A stretch of 64,000 nt of DNA from Enterobacter kobei (lineage in GTDB: Bacteria; Pseudomonadota; Gammaproteobacteria; Enterobacterales; Enterobacteriaceae): positions 1,178,001 to 1,242,000 of the forward strand of contig NZ_CP017181.1 of assembly GCF_001729765.1 (NCBI RefSeq). The letters run 5' to 3'. A program made the translations under genes and the position numbers. Under the pieces are notes generated by a model that saw nothing but the letters and a program-made list of their open reading frames with translations, was not told the DNA's origin and made no database searches. Positions 1-8,822 of this stretch are shown here, piece by piece; position 1 is the stretch's first letter, and each line of letters opens with the position of its first letter.

Positions 1-205
1 AGAGCCGGTTGAAACCAAAATCGACAAAGAAAACGCGGTGCTGTCGGTGGGTCTGCTGATGAACAGCATTAAACCGAAATCCGAGGTAAAATCGGGTGAA
101 ATGCGCACCGTGAAGAAGCTGGCGATCACGACCTTCCAGAACACGACGCTGATCTTTACCGAAGATGAAATTGACATTGACGCTACGGTCAAGCTGCTGA
201 AGTGA
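1..205 (+). CDS. C-terminal fragment of an unrecognised protein
   Basis: The window opens inside a gene. Reading from base 2 gives about 67 residues ending LLK and a TGA at 203-205. The fragment is charged and soluble-looking (Lys/Glu/Asp rich, alternating beta-like segments such as LAITTF and TLIFT), with no membrane segment. I do not recognise the family. A BIME follows directly, so transcription from the left probably ends here. The ABC importer operon to the right points the opposite way and is not co-transcribed. Confidence 0.6.
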   Translation, partial: EPVETKIDKENAVLSVGLLMNSIKPKSEVKSGEMRTVKKLAITTFQNTTLIFTEDEIDIDATVKLLK

Positions 206-209
206 TTTG

Positions 210-301
210 TTGCCGGGTGGCGGCGATGCCTTACCCGGCCTACGAAAAACCCTCAACGCGGCACGAAACGTAGGCCCGGTAAGCATCGCGCCACCGGGCA
301 C
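210..301. repeat. BIME: pair of inverted REP sequences
   Basis: Two REP units in opposite orientation: TGCCGGGTGGCGGCGATGCC..TTACCCGGCC, then TAGGCCCGGTAAGC..GCGCCACCGGGC. They lie between the 3' ends of two convergent genes, a typical REP location, where they can stabilise mRNA 3' ends or act as gyrase/IHF sites. Confidence 0.9.
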
Positions 302-313
302 AGCCGCACCCGT

Positions 314-1018
314 TTACCCCATCCTGTGCTCGCCCCGTAACATCGCCTCCCGATCAAACACCTTCTGGATCTCCCCGTGTGCCATAAATGCCGCCCGGTC
401 GGACATATGGGCAATCACGTCCGCATCGTGGCTCACCAGCAGATAGGTCATGTCGTGGGCTGCTTTCAGGCGGTTGAGCAGGTTCAGAATTTCCGCCTGC
501 ACGGACATATCCAGTGCCGAGGTCGGTTCATCCAGCAGCAGAAGCTGCGGGCGCAACAGCAGCGCACGGGCAATCGCCACGCGCTGACGCTGGCCGCCGG
601 AAAGCTGGTGCGGATAACGTTTCCCCGCATCGGCAGACAGGCCCACCTGTTTAAGCGCATCCGCCACCTTTTCCGCAATCTGCGTTTCGCCATGGATGTT
701 CAACGGCTCCGACAGCGTGCGTGCAATGGTGTGGTTCGGGTGCAAAGACGCCCACGGATCCTGAAACACCATCTGCACGTTGCGACGCAGCGTGCCTTGA
801 AAACGTCGCCCGGGCGTTAACGTCTCTCCCAGTAGCGTAATGTTCCCGCGCCACTCGCGCTGCAGCCCCGCCAGCACGCGCAGAAGGGTCGATTTCCCGC
901 AGCCGGATTCCCCGATCAGGCTGAAGGTTTCGCCTTTCGCGATGGTAAAGCTGGCGGCAGAGACCGCCGTCTTTTCCCCGAAGGTGACCTGAACCTGGTT
1001 AACCTCAACGAGCGCCAT
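314..1018 (-). CDS. Dipeptide-type ABC importer, ATP-binding protein (DppF/OppF class)
   Basis: A 234-aa cytoplasmic ATPase, the second of two that power a peptide/nickel-class importer. Walker A is GESGCGKST near residue 40, the signature is LSGGQRQRVAIARAL and Walker B is LLLLDEPTSALD. The frame is open further upstream, but the ATG at 1018 (MALVEVNQVQ) puts the usual N-terminal beta strand first and overlaps the preceding gene by 14 bp, as in a coupled operon. It is last in the SBP-permease-permease-ATPase-ATPase operon. It is shorter than classic DppF because it lacks the C-terminal oligopeptide extension. The substrate cannot be named from sequence. Confidence 0.85.
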   Translation of the reverse strand: MALVEVNQVQVTFGEKTAVSAASFTIAKGETFSLIGESGCGKSTLLRVLAGLQREWRGNITLLGETLTPGRRFQGTLRRNVQMVFQDPWASLHPNHTIARTLSEPLNIHGETQIAEKVADALKQVGLSADAGKRYPHQLSGGQRQRVAIARALLLRPQLLLLDEPTSALDMSVQAEILNLLNRLKAAHDMTYLLVSHDADVIAHMSDRAAFMAHGEIQKVFDREAMLRGEHRMG

Positions 1019-1841
1019 CGTTCGCCTCCTTCCACGGCTGCGAACGGTCGAGCGTCGGCAGCATCTGCCCAAAGGTATTGGCATTTGGCCTGCAGGTCCA
1101 CAGGGTGCGCGTATACGGATGCGTTGCCTGAGGGAGTTGGCTTGCCGCCATCTCATCTACCTTTTCGCCCTGATACATCACCAGCACGCGGTCGCAGTGT
1201 TCCGCCACCAGCGGCAGGTCATGGCTGATTAACAGCATCGCCATCTGGCGCGCTTCACACTGCTGCACCAGCAGTTCGAGGATCTGCTTGCGCAGGCGAG
1301 CGTCCAGCGCTGAGGTCGGTTCGTCGGCAATCAGCACCTGCGGGTTGTTGATGAGCGCAATCGCAATCATCACCCGCTGGCCCATGCCGCCGGAAAGTTC
1401 GCCGGGATAACGCTGAAGCACATGTTCGCTCAGTCCGACAGCACGAATGATGTCGTGAATGCGCGCCACGCGTTCTGAACGGGGCAGGCGGTGATGCAGC
1501 GTGAGCGCCTCGTCAAGCTGGGCGGCAACGCTTTTCACCGGATTGAGCGCGTAGCGCGGGTCCTGCAAAACCATCGCAATCCCGTTGCCGCGCAGCGCTT
1601 GCCAGCGGCGGGCGTTCAGAGTCAGCAGATCGTTGCCCAGCACGTTAAGTTGCCGGGCGCTCACCATGCCGGGCTTACGTACCAGCCCCATCAGGGCGCG
1701 GGCAGACATCGATTTACCCGAGCCGGATTCACCCACCAGCGCCAGACGCTCGTTGCCAAGCGTAAAGCTCAGGTTGTTGACCACGCGTGCGGCGGGGTAG
1801 TCGATATTCAGCGCATCGACGATAACGCGGTGTTCAGTCAT
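1005..1841 (-). CDS. Dipeptide-type ABC importer, ATP-binding protein (DppD/OppD class)
   Basis: A 278-aa ATPase, partner of the downstream ATPase. Walker A is GESGSGKSMSARAL (Met replaces the usual Thr after GKS, common in DppD-type proteins), the signature is LSGGMGQRVMIAIAL and Walker B is VLIADEPTSALD. The C-terminal HPYTRTLW segment is the start of the oligo/dipeptide ABC C-terminal domain. The start ATG at 1841 (MTEHRVIVDAL) overlaps the permease stop by 8 bp. Upstream in-frame residues are probably not translated. Confidence 0.85.
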   Translation of the reverse strand: MTEHRVIVDALNIDYPAARVVNNLSFTLGNERLALVGESGSGKSMSARALMGLVRKPGMVSARQLNVLGNDLLTLNARRWQALRGNGIAMVLQDPRYALNPVKSVAAQLDEALTLHHRLPRSERVARIHDIIRAVGLSEHVLQRYPGELSGGMGQRVMIAIALINNPQVLIADEPTSALDARLRKQILELLVQQCEARQMAMLLISHDLPLVAEHCDRVLVMYQGEKVDEMAASQLPQATHPYTRTLWTCRPNANTFGQMLPTLDRSQPWKEANDGAR

Positions 1842-2667
1842 GTTGCGGCTCCAGTACGTCACGCAGGCCATCGCCTAGCAGGTTAAAGGCCAGGCTGGCA
1901 AACAGAATGGCTCCGCCGGGAATGGCGGCGATCCACCACTGGTCGAAAATCACCTGCATGCCGTCAGCAATCATTGCCCCCCATTCAGCCATTGGCGGAC
2001 GGGCGCCAAGGCCGAGGAAACCGAGTCCGGCGGCGGCCAGAATAATGCCGGCCAGATCCAGCGCCAGCCGCACAATCGCAGACGGCAGACACAGCGGCAG
2101 AATATGGCCGACCAGCAGGCGCGGGCCGCGAATTCCCATCATCTCGGCAGCGGCCAGATAATCACTGTGGCGCAGACGCTGAATTTCACTTCGCGCCTGA
2201 CGTGCATAAGCAGGCCAGGTGGTTAAGGCCAGCGCCAGCGCGCCGTTGACCAGCCCCGGACCCAGCATCGCCACAAACGCGAACGCAAGGATGAGGCGCG
2301 GCATCGACATCACCACGTCGGTAAAGCGCATCAGGAGGCGCTCCATCCAGCCGCCGTAGTAGCCGGACAGGATCCCCACCAGCAGCCCGGTGGGCAGGGT
2401 AATGACCGTCACTAAGGCCACCAGCCCGAGCGCCGGACGGGTGCCGTAAATCAGGCGCGAGAGCAGGTCGCGCCCGTAGCTGTCGGTGCCGAGCCAGTGC
2501 TGGCTATTCGGTGCCTGCAGGCGCGAGGCGGTGTCCTGCCAGTTCGGGTCAACCGGTGCAAGCCAGGGGGCGAACAGGGCGATCACCATCAGCAGCACGA
2601 TGGCAATCAACCCGCAAAAGGCGGCAGGCGAACGGCGCAGGCGACGTATAAAGAGATAAAACGGCAT
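1834..2667 (-). CDS. Dipeptide-type ABC importer, permease (DppC class)
   Basis: A 277-aa inner-membrane permease with an N-terminal anchor helix (AAFCGLIAIVLLMVIALFAP) and about five further helices. It has the family hallmark GTDSYGRDLLSRLIYGTR after the first periplasmic stretch and the cytoplasmic EAA-type loop EMMGIRGPRLLVGHILP, which docks on the ATPase. The start coincides with the TGA of the upstream permease (1-bp overlap at 2667), indicating translational coupling. Confidence 0.87.
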   Translation of the reverse strand: MPFYLFIRRLRRSPAAFCGLIAIVLLMVIALFAPWLAPVDPNWQDTASRLQAPNSQHWLGTDSYGRDLLSRLIYGTRPALGLVALVTVITLPTGLLVGILSGYYGGWMERLLMRFTDVVMSMPRLILAFAFVAMLGPGLVNGALALALTTWPAYARQARSEIQRLRHSDYLAAAEMMGIRGPRLLVGHILPLCLPSAIVRLALDLAGIILAAAGLGFLGLGARPPMAEWGAMIADGMQVIFDQWWIAAIPGGAILFASLAFNLLGDGLRDVLEPQHD

Positions 2668-3680
2668 CAGCGCACCCTGGGATCGGTTGCCTGCACAAGC
2701 AGGTCGGTAAGGTTATTGATCAGCACAAAACAGATGCCAATCAGCAGCGTGCCGCCCATGACGGCGGTAGTGTCTCCGGCGAACAGGGCGGTGGTGAGGT
2801 AGCGTCCGATGCCTGGCCAGGAGAAGACGGTTTCCGTTAATACCGCACCTTCCAGCATGCTGGTGTAGGCCAGCGCAATCACCGTCAGCAGGGTGCTGCG
2901 AATGTTCGGCAGCACGTGGCGCAGCAGAATAGTCATCTCCCCGGCCCCCTTGGCGCGAGCGAGCAGGATGTACTCTTTGTTCATTTCGCTCAGACAGGCG
3001 GAGCGCGTCAGGCGGGTAATGATTGCGAGCGAGTAATAGGCCAGCAGCAGCACCGGCAGCACAAGGTGGCTGAGGGCGTTGCGAAACGCCTCGCGATCGC
3101 CAGAAAGCCAGGTATCCACCAGCGCAAAGCCGGTGCGTGGTTCGACGGTGAACTGCCAGATGTCATCCAGCCTGCCGGGACCCGAGCTCCACTGCAGCTT
3201 CGCGTAGAACAGGGCCAGCATCAGCAGGCCAAGCCAGAAAATCGGCACCGAGTTGCCGAGCAGGGTGAGCGTTCTGAGCGATAAATCAAGCGGCGAACCG
3301 GCATAGCGGGCGCACAGCACCCCGGCAATCACGCCGAGCACGGCGCCGATGATTAAGGCCAGCGTAGCCAGTTCGAGCGTGGCGGGAAAAGCGTGCAGCA
3401 AGTCCTGCAACACCGGCTGGCCGGTGGCGCTGGCAGTGCCCAGATCACCGTGGGCAAGGTCTTGCAGGTAGTGCCAGAACTGCACGGGCAGGGGGCGATC
3501 TAACCCGAGCTGGTGGCGAACCTGATCGTAGGTGGACTGGCTGGCGTGATCGCCGACGATCTGCAGCACGCGATCGACCGGAGAAAATGCCGAGAGCGCA
3601 AACGTGACGAGCAGCAGCCCGAAAAGCGTGAGCAGCAGAGTCAGCAGAGCCTGAAGCACGCGGGTGGAAAGATGTGGCAT
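2667..3680 (-). CDS. Dipeptide-type ABC importer, permease (DppB class)
   Basis: A 337-aa inner-membrane permease with an N-terminal helix (VLQALLTLLLTLFGLLLV), a DppB-type periplasmic segment (QLGLDRPLPVQFWHYL) and an EAA loop (YILLARAKGAGEMTILLRHV). I chose the ATG at 3680 (MPHLSTRV) because AAGAGA lies 6 bases upstream. The longer open frame would translate the adjacent REP, which is implausible. A BIME separates it from the binding-protein gene. It is followed directly by the DppC-type permease. Confidence 0.85.
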   Translation of the reverse strand: MPHLSTRVLQALLTLLLTLFGLLLVTFALSAFSPVDRVLQIVGDHASQSTYDQVRHQLGLDRPLPVQFWHYLQDLAHGDLGTASATGQPVLQDLLHAFPATLELATLALIIGAVLGVIAGVLCARYAGSPLDLSLRTLTLLGNSVPIFWLGLLMLALFYAKLQWSSGPGRLDDIWQFTVEPRTGFALVDTWLSGDREAFRNALSHLVLPVLLLAYYSLAIITRLTRSACLSEMNKEYILLARAKGAGEMTILLRHVLPNIRSTLLTVIALAYTSMLEGAVLTETVFSWPGIGRYLTTALFAGDTTAVMGGTLLIGICFVLINNLTDLLVQATDPRVR

Positions 3681-3694
3681 GGGAAATCTCTTCA

Positions 3695-3770
3695 TGCCGG
3701 GTGGCGGCTTCGCCTTACCCGGCCTACAAAACCGAGAACACAGGCCGGGTAAGCGCAGCGCCACCCGGCA
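3695..3770. repeat. BIME inside the ABC importer operon
   Basis: Inverted REP pair (TGCCGGGTGGCGGCTTCGCC..TTACCCGGCC and GGCCGGGTAAGCGCAGCGCC..ACCCGGCA) between the binding-protein stop and the first permease start. The same arrangement in E. coli malE-malF protects the upstream message from 3' exonucleases, so binding protein is made in excess over permease. That role is inferred here. Confidence 0.88.
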
Positions 3771-3777
3771 ACAAAGG

Positions 3778-5331
3778 CTACTTCGTGACGCGATCGTACC
3801 AGACCATGTCCGCGTTCAAACCCTGCTGATATCCCTTCACGTTATCGCGCACCACGATCTGGGTTTTGCCCTGATCGACGAACACATACGGCGAGCTATG
3901 TTGCAGCTGTTCCTGCATTTTCTTGTACAGATCCAGACGTTTCGCCGGATCCGGCTCGGCAACCGCCGCCAGTGTGGCTTTGTTAAGCTCGGGAATTTTC
4001 CAGCTGTTCAGACCGGCTACGGTACTGGATTTGCCATCGTTCCACGCAAAGGCGCTGGCATTAGAGTGCGCATCAAAGTAGTCCGGGATCCACAGACGAA
4101 TCGCCGCCTGATGCTGCTTTGCGCGCACGCGGGCATAGACCTGACTCCCGGCAGCGGGCAGCAGATCGACCTTCACGCCCCCCTGAGCAAAGCTCGCCTG
4201 CATGGACTGGGCGATGGTGATAAACGGCGGCTTGTTCTCCACGTCCAGCGTGAAGTGCGCGTCTTTAATGCCCGCTTTGGCGAGAATTTCTTTCGCCTTA
4301 GCCGGGTCAAACGTGAATGGATTCGCTTCCAGCGCGCCCGGCAGACCGACCGGCAGGAAGCTCTGATGAACAAAATACTGGCCTTTCAGCAGGTTTTTGG
4401 TAATGCCTTCATAATCAACCAGCCAGCGTGAAGCCTCCCAGAACGCCGGGTTGTTGAGCAGTGGGTTAGCGCTGTTGCCGGTGTTAAACACCAGATAATT
4501 TTGCTCGGCGGACGGAATGCTCAGCACCTTCACGCCCGGCTTGCCCTCCAGGGCGCTAATCTGGTCTGCCCCCAGATCGCGCGCCACGTCGGCATCACCC
4601 TGCTGGATCAGCAGGCGGCGGGAAGCCGGATCGGGAACGTTTTTAATGATGATGCTTTTAAGCTTCGGCGCGCCGCCGGGAGCCGATTCGTTGGCTTCCA
4701 GCACGATAGCCTGATGCGGCTGATAAACGCGCATTTTGAACGCGCCGCTGCCTGCCGAGTGCATTTTCAGCCAGGCGTTGCCGAAGTCGTTGTCCTTCAC
4801 GTTCGCCACCACCTGCTTTTCATCGACGATGGAGGCAATCGGCGTGGAGAGAATATTCAGCGCCACCGACGGGCTAACGTCCGCCGTCCAGTGAAGCTGG
4901 AGGGTATGGTCATCCACTTTTTTCAGCTGGCTGGCGATGTTGCTCGCGTCCCAGCCCAGCACGTTGAGGATAAACGCCGGGGATTTGTTCAGCGTCACGG
5001 CGCGGGTATACGAGAAGATCACGTCTTCCGGGCGCAGTGGGTTTCCGGAAGCGAATTTCGCATCGGGCTTAAGCTTGATGGTCAAGGTTTTTGCTGCCGC
5101 GTCGGCTTCCCAGCTTTCCGCCAGAATCGGCGTGATTTTTTCCGGGTTATCGCGGTCCGGTTGCACCAGACGCTGATACAGGCTCGGTACGGTCTGGATG
5201 CTGGAGAGCTCGTTGGCTTCGGCCGGGTCGAGGCTTACGATGTCATCAAGCCCCTGGGCAACCACCAGCGTATTCGGCGGAGTAGCGGCGTGGACTGCGT
5301 TTGAGAGCGCGGCCAGCACCAGTAACGGCAA
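3778..5331 (-). CDS. Periplasmic peptide/solute-binding protein (SBP_bac_5); start region apparently frameshifted
   Basis: Family 5 extracellular binding protein for the downstream importer, 517 aa from a TTG at 5331. Family features are DIVSLDPAEANE near the N-terminus and RPEDVIFSYTRA. A hydrophobic signal peptide (LLPLLVLAALSNAVHA) precedes the mature start ATPPNTL. The best start, ATG at 5343-5345 with AGGGA 5 bases upstream, is out of frame by one base: an A run of 6 (5335-5340) would need 7 to give MTKKLLPLLVLAALSNAVHA. As written, translation from that ATG runs into another frame. Either the base is missing from the assembly, the gene is off, or slippage or TTG initiation is used. Confidence 0.8.
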   Translation of the reverse strand: MPLLVLAALSNAVHAATPPNTLVVAQGLDDIVSLDPAEANELSSIQTVPSLYQRLVQPDRDNPEKITPILAESWEADAAAKTLTIKLKPDAKFASGNPLRPEDVIFSYTRAVTLNKSPAFILNVLGWDASNIASQLKKVDDHTLQLHWTADVSPSVALNILSTPIASIVDEKQVVANVKDNDFGNAWLKMHSAGSGAFKMRVYQPHQAIVLEANESAPGGAPKLKSIIIKNVPDPASRRLLIQQGDADVARDLGADQISALEGKPGVKVLSIPSAEQNYLVFNTGNSANPLLNNPAFWEASRWLVDYEGITKNLLKGQYFVHQSFLPVGLPGALEANPFTFDPAKAKEILAKAGIKDAHFTLDVENKPPFITIAQSMQASFAQGGVKVDLLPAAGSQVYARVRAKQHQAAIRLWIPDYFDAHSNASAFAWNDGKSSTVAGLNSWKIPELNKATLAAVAEPDPAKRLDLYKKMQEQLQHSSPYVFVDQGKTQIVVRDNVKGYQQGLNADMVWYDRVTK

Positions 5332-5546
5332 CAGTTTTTTGTCATAGCGATCCCTGAAATAACTCTATTGTGATTGTTTTATGCTCCGCTACGTTAGGTC
5401 GACTAAGACATTCCGCAAAGTCGAAATTCAGCTTTGCTTATGCCTTCCGGGAATAACGCATACGCTAAGGCTATTAGAATGCGCTGCTTTTCGTCCGCTT
5501 TTTAACCTGCTATAACAAACTCCTTACCTTTCAGGGAGTCACCGCC

Positions 5547-6245
5547 GTGCCCGAAATCAATCAACATGGTCAAACCGTTAACGATATTGTTCCAGACTGG
5601 AAATGCGCCCAGATCTTAACCCGCACCCCACTTACCGGTCAGTATTGCCGACTGGAGCCGCTGGATACCGATCGCCATTCGGCTGATTTATACGAAGCCT
5701 ACGCGCTGGGTGATGACAGTGACTGGACGTGGCTTGCCAGCACTCAGCCGGAAAGCGTTGAGGCCACTGCGCACTGGGTGCTGGGAAAGGTGATGGATGA
5801 CGATCTGGTGCCCTTTGCCGTAATCGATTTACGCACTGAACAGGCGGTAGGGCTGGTGAGTTACATGGCGATTGAGCGGTTTCTCGGCTCGGTGGAAATC
5901 GGGCATGTCACCTGGTCGCGCAAAATGAAGGGCACGCGTCTGGGTACCGAGGCGGTGTGGCTGCTGCTGAAAAATGCCTTTGAGCATAAGTACCGTCGAC
6001 TGGAATGGAAATGCGATTCAATGAACATTGCCTCGCGCAATGCGGCGGAGCGGCTGGGTTTTGTCTGGGAAGGTCGCCTGCGTCAGAAACTTGTGCGCAA
6101 AGGGCGTAACCGCGACAGCGATATGCTCTCCATTATTGATGGCGAATGGCCGCAAAGAAACGCGGAGCTGTGCGCCTGGCTGGCTGCGGAGAATTTTGAC
6201 GCAGAAGGGCGGCAGATTCAGCGGCTTGAGGCATTTAGGTTATAA
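5547..6245 (+). CDS. GNAT-family N-acetyltransferase (RimJ/RimL-like)
   Basis: A 232-aa cytoplasmic acetyltransferase of the Acetyltransf_3 type. It shows the RLEPLD opening strand, a central EIGHVTWSRKMKGTRLGTEAVWLLL motif A region (acetyl-CoA pyrophosphate loop) and the NIASRNAAERLGFVWEGRLRQ motif B typical of RimJ/L proteins. The start is GTG at 5547 with AGGGAG 8 bases upstream. It is transcribed alone, divergent from the binding-protein gene. The substrate (protein N-terminus, amine or small molecule) is unknown. Confidence 0.85.
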   Translation: MPEINQHGQTVNDIVPDWKCAQILTRTPLTGQYCRLEPLDTDRHSADLYEAYALGDDSDWTWLASTQPESVEATAHWVLGKVMDDDLVPFAVIDLRTEQAVGLVSYMAIERFLGSVEIGHVTWSRKMKGTRLGTEAVWLLLKNAFEHKYRRLEWKCDSMNIASRNAAERLGFVWEGRLRQKLVRKGRNRDSDMLSIIDGEWPQRNAELCAWLAAENFDAEGRQIQRLEAFRL

Positions 6246-6278
6246 GTCTTGTATGTAGGGTACAGCTGGAACGGATAA

Positions 6279-7973
6279 TTACTCTGAGGAAATGGCAATT
6301 TCAATCAGGTTGGTTTCTCCGGACTGGACGCCCTTTGTCACCGCTGCGGCGATATCTGCGGCATCGGTGATCCGGCAGCAGTGAACGCCCATGGCGTTGG
6401 CCAGCGACTGAAAATCGATATGCGGGTTAACCAGGTCCATCCCGATAAAACGCCCGAGCTGCGTTGAGCTGTAGTCAGCCTGGCTCTTCATAAAGTTTTT
6501 CAGGATGTTGTACTCCCGGTTGTTCATGACGATAAAGGTGACCGGCAGGTTTTCGTGCGCCGCCGTCCAGAGCGCCTGCGGGGAGTACAGGGAGGCACCG
6601 TCGCCCAGCAGACAGACCACCGGCTCGCGGCCGAGCCCCAGCGAGTGGCCTACTGCCGCAGGCATACCCCAGCCCAGCCCGCCGCCGCGCATGAAGAAGT
6701 AGCGTTGATGCTGCTGGTCGGAGATAAACCGACGGACATGTCTCGCTGTTGCAATGGCTTCATCGACGATGGTGGTGCCTGGTGGAACGGCCTTAATGAC
6801 TTCATATGCCGCCACCATCGGTGAGATCGCCGGGCGCAGCCGCTCGGCCGACAGGCGCTCTTCCTGCTGCTGCCACTCTTTTTCACGTTCACTGCGCGCG
6901 GTTTTCAGCAACTGCTGGTGGATCAGTTTGCCCGCCACCAGACGCTGCTCAAGCATCGGTAACAGCGCCTGCAACGAGAGTTTGATATCCCCCATCACCG
7001 AGAGGCGGGTGGCATAGGTGCGACCCAGCTCGTTCATGTCGGCGGAGAGCTGATAGACCGCGCATGAACCCGGAATCGCGTCCCCTTCGCTGTATAAAAT
7101 GGTAATCAGGCTTCTGCCGCCGATGATAAAAACGGCGTCGTAGGCATTGACAATGCCCGCGATTTCACTGGCGGTGGTGGGCATATTGCCGCGCCAGAGG
7201 GCATGCTGCGTGGGGAAGGGTAAATTCAGCGGCCAGGACGAACCGTAGACATGAGCGCCGAGGTTTTCCGCCAGCTGGACAATCTCCGGCGTCGAGCCGC
7301 TGGAGTGCACTTCATCTCCGGCCACGATCATGATCCTGCCAGCTGCAACCTGGCTTAACTCTTCCGCCAGCTCATCCAGCGAGCCCGCAACGGTGTGATA
7401 ATTCACTTTGGAGGCCGTTTGTATCCCGACATCGCTGAGTTCTTCCATGACATTCATTGGCAATGAGAGTAAGACGGGACCGGCGGGAGGGTAGCTGGCG
7501 GCATGAAACGCACGACGCACCAGCACCGGGAGTTGCTCGGCATGGGTGACCTCCTGCGCCCATTTCATGACCGGGGAACCAATGGAAACAATGTCATCAT
7601 ACAGAAGCGGATCACGCACGTAGTGGCGCGTATCCTGCTGTCCGACGGTGACCACCAGCGGGGTTTTCATGATCCGCGAGTTAATGAGATTCCCCATACC
7701 GTGACCAAGACCGCTGGCGGTATGCAAATTGATAAAGCCCGTTTTGCCGGAGGCTTTGGCATAGCCGTCGGCAATGGCAACCACGCTGCTCTCCTGGAGT
7801 GCCAGAATATAGTGAATATTTTCATGGCGAAGCAGCGCATCAATGAGCGGCAGTTCGGTGGTGCCAGGATTGCCAAATATATATTCCACGCCTTCGCTTT
7901 CCAGAAGTTCAAGGAGAATATCGGCACCCGTTCGCATATTTAAATCTGATATAGACGTTAATGATTTAATCAT
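6279..7973 (-). CDS. mdlC: Thiamine-diphosphate decarboxylase, benzoylformate decarboxylase-like
   Basis: A 564-aa ThDP enzyme of the acetolactate synthase / benzoylformate decarboxylase superfamily. The N-terminal domain has GADILLELLESEGVEYIFG, with the glutamate-bearing NPGTTELP loop. The C-terminal ThDP-binding motif runs from GDGASLYSPQAL to IVMNN. The GMGNLINS and MRGGGLGWGMPAAVGHSLG segments are family-typical. The ATG at 7973 has GAGGTG 5 bases upstream. It is second in an operon after an SDR gene (33-bp gap). A 2-oxoacid decarboxylase role is well supported; benzoylformate as substrate is only the nearest family label. Confidence 0.75.
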   Translation of the reverse strand: MIKSLTSISDLNMRTGADILLELLESEGVEYIFGNPGTTELPLIDALLRHENIHYILALQESSVVAIADGYAKASGKTGFINLHTASGLGHGMGNLINSRIMKTPLVVTVGQQDTRHYVRDPLLYDDIVSIGSPVMKWAQEVTHAEQLPVLVRRAFHAASYPPAGPVLLSLPMNVMEELSDVGIQTASKVNYHTVAGSLDELAEELSQVAAGRIMIVAGDEVHSSGSTPEIVQLAENLGAHVYGSSWPLNLPFPTQHALWRGNMPTTASEIAGIVNAYDAVFIIGGRSLITILYSEGDAIPGSCAVYQLSADMNELGRTYATRLSVMGDIKLSLQALLPMLEQRLVAGKLIHQQLLKTARSEREKEWQQQEERLSAERLRPAISPMVAAYEVIKAVPPGTTIVDEAIATARHVRRFISDQQHQRYFFMRGGGLGWGMPAAVGHSLGLGREPVVCLLGDGASLYSPQALWTAAHENLPVTFIVMNNREYNILKNFMKSQADYSSTQLGRFIGMDLVNPHIDFQSLANAMGVHCCRITDAADIAAAVTKGVQSGETNLIEIAISSE

Positions 7974-8006
7974 GATGACACCTCGGTTAGTGTTATTTAA
8001 GGCATG

Positions 8007-8747
8007 CTAAAATTCTTCCTGCGTCGGACGAACCACAATTTCATTAATATCAACGTCGCCAGGCTGTTCAATGGCAAATAAAACGGCTCGGGCAATGGCG
8101 TCAGCCGGAATAGCCTGCTTATAGAATTCGTGCAAAAACGCCAGGCTGTCTTTATCAGAACTGCCGAACTGCAATTCGCTTTCGACGGCGCCGGGGGAAA
8201 TAAGCGTCGTGCGGATAGTTTTCCCCACCTCCTGACGTAACCCTTCGCTCAGGGCGCGAACGGCAAATTTAGTGGCGCTGTAAACGACGCCGCCGGGGGC
8301 AAGCACTTTGATACCCGCAACGGAAGCCACGTTAATAAAGTGTCCGCTACCCTGACGCTGGAACACCGGTAACGCCGCGGCAATGCCGTACAGCACGCCC
8401 TTCAGGTTAGTATCAATCATCTTGTCCCACTCGTCGGTTTTGCGCTCGCTGATGGGGGCTATCGCCATGTAACCGGCGTTATTGATCAATACGTCCACGC
8501 GCTGGTAGGCCGTCACAGCGGCATCGATGGCGGCCTGAACCTCTTCCTGACGGGTGACATCGGCCTTCACGGCAATCGCCTTGCCGCCCTGCTGGATAAT
8601 CTGATCCACCAGGGCATTAATCCTGTCGAGGCGGCGCGCCACCAGCACCAGCGAAAAGGCCTTATTCGCTAAATACAGGGCAATGGCCTGACCGATGCCG
8701 CTGCTGGCGCCGGTGATAACGACAACGTTGTATGCACTGTTATTCAT
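8007..8747 (-). CDS. SDR-family NAD(P)-dependent oxidoreductase
   Basis: A 246-aa classical short-chain dehydrogenase. The Rossmann motif is TGASSGIG, followed by [10 protein letters not shown], a catalytic Ser in INVASVAG and [11 protein letters not shown] carrying Tyr and Lys. The start ATG at 8747 ([13 protein letters not shown]) fits the family; the upstream open frame is a non-coding AT-rich leader. It is first gene of a two-gene operon with the decarboxylase, so it may reduce the aldehyde or carbonyl product, which is an inference. An inverted repeat lies about 50 bp upstream. Confidence 0.82.
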   Translation of the reverse strand: MNNSAYNVVVITGASSGIGQAIALYLANKAFSLVLVARRLDRINALVDQIIQQGGKAIAVKADVTRQEEVQAAIDAAVTAYQRVDVLINNAGYMAIAPISERKTDEWDKMIDTNLKGVLYGIAAALPVFQRQGSGHFINVASVAGIKVLAPGGVVYSATKFAVRALSEGLRQEVGKTIRTTLISPGAVESELQFGSSDKDSLAFLHEFYKQAIPADAIARAVLFAIEQPGDVDINEIVVRPTQEEF

Positions 8748-8796
8748 GATCTTATCTCGCTGTTGAGTAATGCAAAAAATAAAAGGCAGGGAGGTG

Positions 8797-8822
8797 TTAA
8801 TGAATAATGACAAATTCATTAA
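8797..8822. promoter_or_regulatory. Inverted repeat, candidate operator of the SDR-decarboxylase operon
   Basis: Perfect 8-bp arms TTAATGAA (8797-8804) and TTCATTAA (8815-8822), 10 bp apart, in the AT-rich region upstream of the SDR start. Size and symmetry suit a TetR- or LysR-type dimer, but no regulator gene is adjacent. The rest of the roughly 270-bp interval (8748-9021) is AT-rich and shows no convincing gene. Confidence 0.35.

Noticed and set aside
5385..5405. TTAGGTCGACTAA palindrome between the binding-protein and acetyltransferase genes
   Set aside because: Short, and its core is the common GTCGAC palindrome; no supporting context for an operator.
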